Translations under genes and position numbers: made by a program
Source of the DNA: an uncultured Demequina sp.
Lineage (GTDB): Bacteria > Actinomycetota > Actinomycetes > Actinomycetales > Demequinaceae
Assembly: GCA_937925595.1 (NCBI GenBank)
Contig: CALALQ010000133.1
Location: forward strand, 1-6,519
Reading direction: 5' to 3'
Length of the DNA: 6,519 nt
In this document: piece after piece, positions 1 to 4,642 of the stretch
Layout of the letters: every line of letters begins with the position of its first letter
Numbering within the stretch: the first letter of the stretch is position 1
The notes under the pieces: generated by a model
Seen by the model: the letters and a program-made list of their open reading frames with translations, nothing else
The model's database searches: none
Told to the model about the DNA's origin: nothing

Positions 1-43
1 GGCATGCAGGGGGTCAGGGGTTCGAGTCCCCTCAGATCCACCA
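1..43 (+). tRNA. tRNA-Ala (GGC), 3' half, 5' end outside window
   Basis: The window opens on the anticodon. Bases 1-3 are GGC, 4-5 close the anticodon loop, 6-10 (GCAGG) are the 3' side of the anticodon stem and 11-15 the variable loop. The T-stem AGGGG/CCCCT (16-20, 28-32) encloses the loop TTCGAGT. Bases 33-39 (CAGATCC) are the acceptor 3' strand, 40 is discriminator A, and 41-43 are an encoded CCA. The U at tRNA position 70 fits the G3:U70 wobble pair that marks alanine tRNAs, and A73 also fits. The D-arm and 5' acceptor strand lie outside, so the pairing partners cannot be seen. The arm structure is certain; the amino-acid identity is very likely. Confidence 0.9.
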
Positions 44-139
44 AATAGCAGGGCGATCGCCCGTCTCGTACCGCTCAAACAGGTACTCCCGATCAACCCG
101 GTACCTCTTTCGCTTCCCGCGGGGTTGTCGAACTCGCAC
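32..139 (-). pseudogene. 3' remnant of a small split reading frame (35 codons)
   Basis: Read from a GTG at 139 towards the tRNA, this frame gives a 35-residue basic peptide. It contains RYRVDREYLFERYETGDRP and ends in a TGA at 34-32 that overlaps the tRNA 3' end in antisense. The composition looks protein-like, but codon bias is weak. Immediately upstream, at 142-140, the frame meets TAG. In the second copy of the flanking repeat (minus strand from the ATG at 3438) the same frame reads MPRRSRQVRVRQ without that stop. Joining the two restores a 42-residue frame starting MPRRSRQVRVRQPRGKRKRY. I recognise no family. It may be a real small gene split by insertion, or a chance open frame. Confidence 0.3.
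44..125. other. tRNA-to-element spacer
   Basis: This 82-bp spacer separates the tRNA CCA end from the left repeat. It contains a 12-bp perfect palindrome, GGGCGATCGCCC (51-62), which could form a short hairpin just after the tRNA. No T-run follows, so calling it a tRNA terminator would be speculative. No plus-strand gene is seen; a small minus-strand frame crosses it. Confidence 0.45.
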
Positions 140-166
140 CTAACTGTGACGTCGCGGCATAGGGCA
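126..166 (+). repeat. Left copy of a 41-bp direct repeat, putative attL
   Basis: The copy starts TGTCGAACTCGCACCT, has a divergent 7-bp centre, and ends ACGTCGCGGCATAGGGCA. The second copy is at 3404-3444: the first 16 and last 18 bases are identical, with four mismatches in between (37/41). It ends three bases before the start codon of the excisionase-like gene, so it abuts the xis-int pair as phage and island attachment sites often do. I infer an attachment site from position, the paired copy and the reading frame restored by joining the copies. One point against it is that the mismatches fall in the centre, where the recombination overlap would be expected to be identical. Confidence 0.55.
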
Positions 167-169
167 GCC

Positions 170-379
170 ATGATCGACCAGCACAGCAACATCCCGACCG
201 AGTCCCTCTGGGGCATCGACGAGTTCGCCCACTACCTCGGCGTCGCCAAGGACACCATCTACCACTGGCGCAAGACCGGGGTTCCGCACCCGCCTGCCAT
301 TCGCTACGGGAAGCACCTTCGATGGAACCCGGAAGACGTCCGCGCGTGGGAGCGCCAGAGCCAGGGGAGCCGGCCCTAA
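170..379 (+). CDS. AlpA/MerR-type HTH protein, probable excisionase
   Basis: The protein has 69 residues. Residues 13-34 (LWGIDEFAHYLGVAKDTIYHWR) form a helix-turn-helix of the HTH_17/AlpA type. The wing RYGKHLRWNPEDVRAW (45-60) follows, the pattern seen in small excisionases and AlpA-like regulators that bind next to attachment sites and direct excision. The ATG at 170 is preferred because AGGG lies about six bases upstream and the HTH starts soon after; a longer TTG start at 125 would lie inside the flanking repeat. Its TAA overlaps the integrase ATG by one base, so the two are translationally coupled. The nearest upstream DNA is the repeat itself, so its promoter must lie across the putative attachment site. 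The gene looks intact. A transcriptional regulator role is the alternative. Confidence 0.8.
   Translation: MIDQHSNIPTESLWGIDEFAHYLGVAKDTIYHWRKTGVPHPPAIRYGKHLRWNPEDVRAWERQSQGSRP
363..369 (+). promoter_or_regulatory. Ribosome binding site of the integrase gene
   Basis: AGGGGAG lies nine bases before the ATG at 379, inside the end of the excisionase-like gene. It selects the ATG at 379 as the integrase start over the longer open frame that begins at 322. Confidence 0.6.
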
Positions 380-1038
380 TGGCGCGCCATGCACTTCCGT
401 GCGGCGTCTGGGGAAGCATCTCGACGCGCCAACTGCCGAGCGGTGCATATCAGGCCAGCGTCAACTACCGACGGATCGACGGCGGCTACGGCCGTGCCAA
501 GCGATCCGCCCCGACGCCCGCGGGCGCGATTCGAGCCCTCCAAACCGAACTCCCCTCCATCGTGAGCGCCCGCACCGCGATCCCGGGCGAAGTCACCCGA
601 GAGGGAAAGTTTGCACGGCTCTGTGACATCGCGATCGAGGAAACCGAAGCCGCAGAACATCTCGCATTCTCGTATCGCCACGAACTCGTTCGGATCATCA
701 ACCGCGATCTGAAGCCCGCCTTCGGTGCCCTGCCGATCCGAGAGATCAGTCCGCATCGGATCCACTCTCACTACGCACGGATTCTGAAGGAGACGCCCGG
801 CAAGGCGCGAATGTGGAGAGTGGCGGCATCGAGGGTGTTCGACCTCGCCGTTCGATTCGACCTCGCCGAGACCAACCTGGTGCAGAAGGCCACGAGGGCG
901 CCGCGAAAGCCTCGCAGGGAGATTCACGCGCCAGATGTCGCCGAACTCCACGAGCTTCGGGAAGGGTCATTTCGCCGTGGCCGTGAACGAATAGCGAAAC
1001 GTTGTAGATGGGCTGATCACTCCAGTTGGCCACCTTGA
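379..1038 (+). pseudogene. Tyrosine integrase, truncated: catalytic domain missing
   Basis: The first 195 or so residues read as a phage-type tyrosine recombinase. Residues 17-40 are an arm-type N-terminal segment (TRQLPSGAYQASVNYRRIDG). Residues 78-165 are a SAM-like core-binding domain (FARLCDIAIEETEA... RVFDLAVRFDLAETN). The linker (PRKPRREIHAPDVAELHELRE) normally leads into the catalytic domain. From about base 960 the frame runs into unrelated DNA and stops at TGA 1036-1038 after 219 residues; family members are usually near 400. None of the catalytic R-H-R-H-Y motifs is present. The 3' part is complementary to a minus-strand membrane-protein gene, so a deletion fused the two. The product might still bind the core site but cannot cut DNA. 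The start at 379 overlaps the upstream stop (TAATG). Confidence 0.85.
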
Positions 1039-1263
1039 CGACGAAAGCTTTCCGGGAGGGGTCATGGTCCACCCACGCCGCGATCTTCTCGGCCTGACTC
1101 TTGAGGTTCTCTAAGCGCTGGGCCTCAGCAGCCTCATCGTGAGCGTCGTTCGCACGCTTCTGTTCCGCCCATGCCTTGCTCGCATAATGCCCAGCGACGA
1201 TCGCTGCGATGAGAAGCCCGATCGTTGCGAGCGTGTAGATCGCGGTGAATATGGCGGTGAAGA
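958..1263 (-). pseudogene. Membrane/coiled-coil protein fragment, both ends lost
   Basis: Reading the minus strand inward from the IS boundary gives about 102 uninterrupted residues. First comes a hydrophobic helix (IFTAIFTAIYTLATIGLLIA plus AIVAG), then a charged, Ala/Glu-rich stretch likely to be a coiled coil (KAWAEQKRANDAHDEAAEAQ and on). A soluble segment follows with DHDPSRKAFVVKVANWSDQ and PIYNVSLFVHGHGEMTLP. After MTLP the frame runs into the antisense of the integrase, so the true C-terminus is lost. The N-terminus was removed at the IS edge. The layout (one membrane anchor, coiled coil, beta-rich domain) resembles actinobacterial membrane proteins of unknown role; I cannot name a family. 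It has no start codon or stop of its own and is a remnant. Confidence 0.65.
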
Positions 1264-1349
1264 TGAATCGCCCCGGGTCTCGTGGAGGGTCTGATTCCCC
1301 GAGAGGATGAATCGCCCCGGGTCTCGTGGAGGGTCTGATTCCCCGAGAG
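1262..1349 (+). repeat. Tandem 44-bp duplication of the IS left end
   Basis: Two identical 44-bp units, 1262-1305 and 1306-1349, each contain the first 42 bases of the IS from TGAATCGCCCCGGG on. Each unit begins GATGA, and a third GATGA follows at 1350-1354. The duplication is therefore what slippage between 5-bp direct repeats 44 bases apart would give. The result is an IS with two left inverted repeats, at 1264 and 1308. Confidence 0.92.
1308..1333 (+). repeat. IS left terminal inverted repeat (IRL, inner copy)
   Basis: It starts TGAATCGCCCCGGGTCTC and continues GTGGAGGG. It matches the complement of 2614-2639 except at positions 16 and 18. An identical outer copy lies at 1264-1289. Confidence 0.9.
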
Positions 1350-1359
1350 GATGATGATC

Positions 1360-1686
1360 ATGCCAGCACCGAGGAAGTATCCGACGGAGCTTCGTGAGCG
1401 TGCGATGCGGCTCGTGCAGGAGGCCCGGAAGGAGGATCCGGAGTTGTCGTTGAATGCGGCGGTGGTGCGGATCGGGCAGCGTGTCGGGGTCAATGCCGAC
1501 ACGCTGCGGGGCTGGTGCAAGCAGGCCGCGATCGACGCGGGCGAGCGTCCCGGGACCACGACGAGTGACGCGCAGCGGATCAGGGCCTTGGAAGCCGAGG
1601 TGCGCGAGTTGAAGCGCGCGAACGAGATTCTGCTGGCGGCGTCATCGTTCTTCGCGCGGGAGCTCGACCCGCGACTGCCGTGGTGA
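1360..1686 (+). CDS. IS3-family transposase OrfA
   Basis: This small basic protein of 108 residues (111 from the first ATG) binds the IS ends and regulates transposition. Near the N-terminus it has a Tnp_1-type helix-turn-helix (KYPTELRERAMRLVQEARK ... VRIGQRVGVNADTLRGWCKQ). Near the C-terminus is a leucine-zipper-like heptad region (RIRALEAEVRELKRANEILL) of the kind that lets OrfA and OrfAB pair. ATGs at 1351, 1354 and 1360 are in frame. AGAGG ends at 1350, directly touching the first, so the ATG at 1360 (nine bases away) has the best spacing. The stop TGA at 1684 overlaps the GTG start of orfB. I see no A6G-type slippery run in the overlap, so coupled reinitiation may matter as much as frameshifting here. 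The gene appears intact. Confidence 0.92.
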   Translation: MPAPRKYPTELRERAMRLVQEARKEDPELSLNAAVVRIGQRVGVNADTLRGWCKQAAIDAGERPGTTTSDAQRIRALEAEVRELKRANEILLAASSFFARELDPRLPW

Positions 1687-2624
1687 TCTCGTTCATCGAC
1701 GATCACCGAGACCGGTTCGGGGTCGAGCCGATCTGCCGAGTGCTCACCGAGCACGGTGTCAAGATCGCCCCTTCTGGTTACTACGCCTTCAAGTCCCGCC
1801 CGCTGTCGACTCGTGCAGCACGCGATGCCGAGCTGGTGGTCGAGATCCGTCGAGTGTTCGCCGACCGGGACCTCGGTCGCGGAATCAGCGGAGTTCGGAA
1901 GGTGTGGCACCTGCTCCGGAGGGAAGGCATCATCGTCGCTCGTTGCACCGTCGAGCGGCTCATGCGGCAAGAGGGACTGCGCGGGATCCGCCGAGGTAAG
2001 CAGCTCATCACCACCAGAGCCGACAATCGTGCCGTTCGACCGGCCGATCACGTCGAACGGTGCTTCCGCGCTGACCGCCCGAATCAGCTCTGGGTCGTGG
2101 ACTTCACCTATGTGCCGACATGGTCGGGGATGGCGTTCACCGCGTTCGTCACCGACGTGTTCTCCCGCCGGATCGTGGGTTGGCGGACGATGAACCGCAT
2201 GCCCACCGAGCTGCCGCTCGACGCGCTCGAGATGGCGCTCTGGGTCCGCGACCGCGCCGGCGAAGACGTATCCGGCGTGATCCAACATTCCGACGCCGGA
2301 GCTCAATACACCGCGATTCGTTACGCGGAGCGGCTCGCCGACGCCGGAGCGATCGCCTCGATCGGGACCGTCGGCGACAGCTACGATAACGCCCTCGCCG
2401 AGTCCGTCGTCGGGCTCTACAAGAACGAATGCGTGAAGATCGACGGGCCTTTCCGCAGCGCAGACGACCTGGAACTCGCGACCCTGTCATGGGTCCACTG
2501 GTTCAACGAGAACCGCCTGCACTCCTCGATCGACTACCGCACCCCGGTCGAGGCCGAAGAGCAGTACTACCGTGAGATCAACCCCCGGCAGCAACCGCTG
2601 TCGGGAGAACTCGCCCTCCACTAA
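1680..2624 (+). CDS. IS3-family transposase OrfB (DDE integrase core)
   Basis: OrfB is the catalytic subunit that cleaves and joins the IS ends; in many IS3 elements it acts as an OrfAB fusion. The N-terminal part has the HTH_21-type region (HGVKIAPSGYYAFKSR ... GRGISGVRKVWHLLRREGI). The rve core carries D141 (WVVDFTYV), D205 (QHSDAGAQY) and E241 (DNALAESVVG). Exactly 35 residues lie between the second D and the E, the family's D(35)E spacing. The C-terminal WFNENRLHSSIDYRTPVE is also typical. The length of 314 residues is normal and no frame break is visible. GTG codons at 1680 and 1683 can both start it; the second overlaps the orfA stop as GTGA. The stop TAA (2622-2624) lies within the right inverted repeat. 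Confidence 0.95.
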   Translation: MVISFIDDHRDRFGVEPICRVLTEHGVKIAPSGYYAFKSRPLSTRAARDAELVVEIRRVFADRDLGRGISGVRKVWHLLRREGIIVARCTVERLMRQEGLRGIRRGKQLITTRADNRAVRPADHVERCFRADRPNQLWVVDFTYVPTWSGMAFTAFVTDVFSRRIVGWRTMNRMPTELPLDALEMALWVRDRAGEDVSGVIQHSDAGAQYTAIRYAERLADAGAIASIGTVGDSYDNALAESVVGLYKNECVKIDGPFRSADDLELATLSWVHWFNENRLHSSIDYRTPVEAEEQYYREINPRQQPLSGELALH

Positions 2625-2639
2625 ACCCGGGGCGATTCA
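2614..2639 (-). repeat. IS right terminal inverted repeat (IRR)
   Basis: On the minus strand it reads TGAATCGCCCCGGGTTTA and continues GTGGAGGG, matching the left repeat at 24 of 26 positions. The orfB stop codon falls inside it. Confidence 0.9.
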
Positions 2640-3216
2640 CAGCTCGCTGAATCTTGACTGTCCCACCGACCCATCTGTCGCTTGCATCGCCGAGGAAGAG
2701 ATCTGCCTTCCACAATCCGTCGATCGACGTCGGGAGAGACTCCCGCGCCTTCGCCTTCCTGAACGCTTGAGCGACACCACTGATGTGGCGCTTCAGCTTC
2801 ACCGGATGCCCTCGCGTGCCGTAGAGCAACAACGAGTCATCGGTTAGCCGATCTTCTGTTGTCTCGATGAGTTGCTGGGCTCCGGCCTTCTCAGCGCCGA
2901 AGAGGATCGAGGTGGGATCGTCGCCCTTGATGTTGCAGAGGGCTAAGGCATCTGCCACGCGCTGGAGGACGTCGCCGTCGCGGCGGTCAATAGCGTCATG
3001 GATCGCGTACTCGAAGGAGACCCCCGTGTCTCCGTCGCCGCGATTACGGGTTTCAGCGAGCGCGAAGAGCTTGACGTTCTCGCGTCCCCCCAGCTCCTGC
3101 GCCATCTCCTCACGAAGTCCGTACAGAACCCCTCGTAGGATCGGGCGAACAACCGCAGTGAGGGCGAGCACTCGATCCGCCACAGGATTGAGCTGGATCT
3201 CATTGCGAATCTCCAC
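2640..3216 (-). pseudogene. Unknown-family protein, C-terminus cut off by IS
   Basis: About 192 native residues run from a GTG at 3216 to the IS edge; the open frame then continues 20 codons into IS sequence. An in-frame TAG three codons upstream rules out a longer start, and no good ribosome binding site is visible. Conserved-looking blocks are NPVADRVLALTAVVRPILRG (10-29), LYGLREEMAQELGGRENVKL (31-50), AETRNRGDGDTGVSFEYAIHD (54-74, key residues E55, R57, D61, E69), DPTSILFGAEKAGAQQLI (100-117) and WKADLFLGDASDRWVGGTVK (169-188). There is no signal peptide or membrane segment. I do not recognise a named family. The last block resembles a PD-(D/E)xK-like core (D172 and K188 in place of D...(E/S)xK), a weak inference for a nuclease. 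The setting, an integrated element, fits accessory or defence cargo. The truncation probably inactivates it. Confidence 0.75.
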
Positions 3217-3403
3217 GGCGCGAGGCTAGCGCTCAGACAGCCTTCTGCGAAGGTCTCGCTTCGAGTAGCCCGTGCTCGGCCACGATCACCTCGCCAGCCG
3301 GACTCTAGTCGCTCGCACGAGCTCCTTCATCGAGGTCGTACGCAACGTGAACCCAAGGCATAGGTCCGCGAGAGGACGTGCCCGGCTCTCTCACGCCCGA
3401 GCC
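3217..3403. other. Right-end spacer of the element
   Basis: No convincing gene lies between the minus-strand cargo gene and the right repeat. On the minus strand there are only two very short open stretches, 3361-3305 (18 codons, starts MPWVHVAYDLDEGARASD) and 3289-3233 (18 codons, VIVAEHGLLEARPSQKAV). These could be gene remnants or chance frames. The promoter of the 3216 gene should lie here. If the element forms a circle, this stretch would sit directly upstream of the excisionase-like gene. Confidence 0.4.
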
Positions 3404-3444
3404 TGTCGAACTCGCACCTGACGGGAACGTCGCGGCATAGGGCA
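3404..3444 (+). repeat. Right copy of the 41-bp direct repeat, putative attR
   Basis: It is the partner of 126-166 in the same orientation: first 16 and last 18 bases identical, centre different (GACGGGA here, AACTGTG there). Beyond it the sequence changes from broken accessory genes to compact chromosomal ones. On the minus strand this copy carries an ATG (3438) and the first 12 codons of a frame (MPRRSRQVRVRQ) that would continue in the DNA left of 126. Confidence 0.55.
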
Positions 3445-3478
3445 TCTGAGAGCGAAGCCTCGCCTCGTTACCAACAAC

Positions 3479-3485
3479 GAAGGAG
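3479..3485 (+). promoter_or_regulatory. Strong ribosome binding site
   Basis: GAAGGAG sits four bases before the ATG at 3490, close but strong. It supports the small gene that follows as really translated despite its broken frame. Confidence 0.65.
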
Positions 3486-3489
3486 TCCC

Positions 3490-3719
3490 ATGTCCGCGAA
3501 GCGCTACCCGACCCGTTTCAGGAAGTACACCCGGCAGGAGGAGAACCGTGCCCGCTTGGTGGCCGGCGTCATGCCCGTGTCGCGCCCCGAGCTCGGCAAG
3601 AGCGGCGGGAAGATCGCCGTCATCATCCCCACGAGCATGGGTGCCCCGACGGGTCACATCGGCCTCCCCCCCCGGCGGAGTTCGTGCAGTTCGTCGCCGA
3701 CAAGCTCAGCGAGGACTGA
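3490..3719 (+). pseudogene. Small hypothetical protein, apparent frameshift in C8 run
   Basis: The first 60 or so codons are strongly coding-like (G/C third positions) and give a basic N-terminus (MSAKRYPTRFRKYTRQEENR), then ARLVAGVMPVSRPELGKSGG, KIAVIIPTSMG and APTGHIGLP. At a run of eight C (3666-3673) the frame changes into low-complexity sequence that would continue to 3813. Removing two bases or adding one at the run lets the frame continue as PAEFVQFVADKLSED and stop at TGA 3717-3719, giving 75 or 76 residues. That ending looks natural, so the break is probably a homopolymer sequencing error or a recent or phase-variable slip. I recognise no family; there is no membrane segment. It lies just outside the right repeat and should be a chromosomal gene. 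Confidence 0.65.
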
Positions 3720-3813
3720 ACCGGCTGCTCGACCCGTCCAGACTGCGGACCTCTGCGAGCCTGTTCGGGTCGAGCGACGCCCATCGTCGGCTCCACCCGT
3801 ACCTGATGGGTAA

Positions 3814-3861
3814 CGCCCACAGGGTCGACTGGACGGTGGCGATCCGTCGACCCTGTGGGCG
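3814..3861. terminator. 16-bp perfect inverted repeat, probable bidirectional terminator
   Basis: CGCCCACAGGGTCGAC (3814-3829) is repeated exactly in inverted form at 3846-3861 with a 16-base loop, in which GGA/TCC can add three pairs after a bulge. It lies between the plus-strand gene ending at 3719 and the minus-strand operon ending at 3922, as expected of a shared terminator for convergent genes. Neither side has a T-run, which is common for actinobacterial hairpin terminators. A protein-binding palindrome or REP-like element is the alternative. Confidence 0.6.
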
Positions 3862-3921
3862 AGCTTGCGTCCAACGCGACTCGGACGTGTAGTGCTGGGC
3901 ATGCGCCTGCGTCACGTTCCA

Positions 3922-4191
3922 TTACGACGGAAGCCGCGGGACGATCCCTCCGGGGCGTTCGATAGCGGCGTGACGATGCCGCGTCACGGTGTTGGCGAGC
4001 ACCACTGCGACGTAGGGGAGGAAGACGGCGCCGAAGGCCGGAACAAGGAGCCACCACCCCGGAGTGAAGAAGCAGGCGATGACGCACAGCGTGCGGATCC
4101 CCATGACAACCGAGTAGCGGCGAATCCGTATGGCCTGCTCATCCGCGGGAGCCATGGGCAGGTCGGTGATCGGGACTGGTCGCGCCCGCAT
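3922..4191 (-). CDS. DUF3099-family small membrane protein
   Basis: The protein has 89 residues. After a short N-terminal VPITDLPMAPADEQAIRIRRY, two hydrophobic helices follow: VVMGIRTLCVIACFFTPGWW and LLVPAFGAVFLPYVAVVLAN. Then comes a basic, soluble tail (RHRHAAIERPGGIVPRLPS). The pattern ITD-x-P ... RRY-x(3)-MGIRT ... GAVFLPYVAVVxAN is that of DUF3099, a family of small actinobacterial inner-membrane proteins of unknown function. The ATG at 4191 is fixed by the stop of the upstream gene one base before it (TGACATG), so it is translated by coupling as the last gene of a three-gene operon. It ends at TAA 3924-3922, about 60 bases before the hairpin at 3814-3861. No defect is seen. Confidence 0.85.
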   Translation of the reverse strand: MRARPVPITDLPMAPADEQAIRIRRYSVVMGIRTLCVIACFFTPGWWLLVPAFGAVFLPYVAVVLANTVTRHRHAAIERPGGIVPRLPS

Positions 4192-4192
4192 G

Positions 4193-4642
4193 TCAGACTG
4201 CGTTTCCGTGCCGAAGCAGCACGGGGTCGACGCGGACCCAGATCATGCTGACGAGGCCCTTCGTATAGTCGACGGCAACGAGGGCGGCCTCGTGCTGGGA
4301 GTCAACGAAGAGAAGTCCGGCTTGGCCGTTTACGGTTCGTTCGGCGATCGCGATTCCAGGCTTGGCGAGTCCTTGAGTCAGCAAAGCGACCGCGTCCGGG
4401 ATGCCGCTCACCCACTTGATTGCGCGCGACTCTGCGTCTCCGACATGGACGACGACCGCAACGTCCGGGTCGAGCAGGGCGGTGAGTCGGCCCACATCGC
4501 GACGCTCCAGCGCAGTGCGAAGGAGATGGACGGCCTGAGCGTGTGGTGGACGCAGGAGCCAACGGGCGACCTCCGTGAGCGAGGGTCGTTTGACCGCAGA
4601 GCGGGGTACTGACTGCAACTCTGAGGTTGTGGACGCGTTCAT
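4193..4642 (-). CDS. NTF2/SnoaL-like domain protein
   Basis: The protein has 149 residues. After an N-terminal extension of about 33 residues there is a single NTF2-like domain: AVHLLRTALERRDVGRLTAL, LDPDVAVVVHVGD, IPDAVALLTQGLAKPG, AERTVNGQAGLLFVDSQHEA, ALVAVDYTKGLVSMIWVRVD and PVLLRHGN. This closely resembles the C-terminal domain of ECF41-type sigma factors (VNGxxGLV... I-W-V-x-N/D-P-x-K/L-L-R). No sigma2/sigma4 regions are present, so it is a stand-alone version, possibly a ligand-binding or regulatory protein or an orphan derived from such a factor. Its ATG overlaps the stop of the preceding gene as ATGA, and DUF3099 starts one base after its own stop, so all three are co-transcribed. 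An enzyme of the SnoaL type is the alternative; catalytic residues cannot be assigned. Confidence 0.7.
   Translation of the reverse strand: MNASTTSELQSVPRSAVKRPSLTEVARWLLRPPHAQAVHLLRTALERRDVGRLTALLDPDVAVVVHVGDAESRAIKWVSGIPDAVALLTQGLAKPGIAIAERTVNGQAGLLFVDSQHEAALVAVDYTKGLVSMIWVRVDPVLLRHGNAV

Larger units (their letters stand above)
1308..2639 (+). mobile_element. IS3-family insertion sequence, complete (about 1332 bp)
   Basis: The ends are imperfect inverted repeats: left 1308-1333, right 2614-2639, 24 of 26 bases matching, each starting TGAATCGCCCCGGGT as expected for an IS3-type TGA terminus. Inside are orfA (helix-turn-helix and leucine zipper) and orfB (DDE integrase), overlapping in the relative -1 frame, which is the IS3 layout. 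The stop codon of orfB lies within the right repeat. Both genes look intact, so the element may be active. An extra left terminus at 1264 extends it. The flanking bases (AGA or GGA on the left, CAG on the right) do not form a target duplication, and the genes on the two sides are unrelated and both cut. It therefore probably caused or took part in a deletion after insertion. Confidence 0.93.

Noticed and set aside
1..43. tRNA-Ala 3' end as the attachment site itself
   Set aside because: No second copy of the tRNA 3' sequence is found in the window, while a different 41-bp repeat pair brackets the element. A copy beyond the window cannot be excluded.
376..951. 191-codon minus-strand open frame
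   Set aside because: It is opposite the integrase, whose plus-strand frame shows the core-binding domain; the composition is that of a shadow.
1611..1686. Classic A6G-type -1 slippery site between orfA and orfB
   Set aside because: No A-run or convincing heptamer is present in the overlap; the GTGGTGA overlap at 1680-1686 suggests coupling instead, although the frames do stand in the -1 relation.
1134..2306. 390-codon open frame on the minus strand
   Set aside because: It is antisense to both IS3 transposase genes, which carry clear HTH and D(35)E motifs. Its sequence is rich in R, S and H, as expected of a shadow frame in GC-rich DNA.
3233..3361. Two 18-codon minus-strand frames as small genes
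   Set aside because: They are too short, lack clear ribosome binding sites, and cannot be told from chance.
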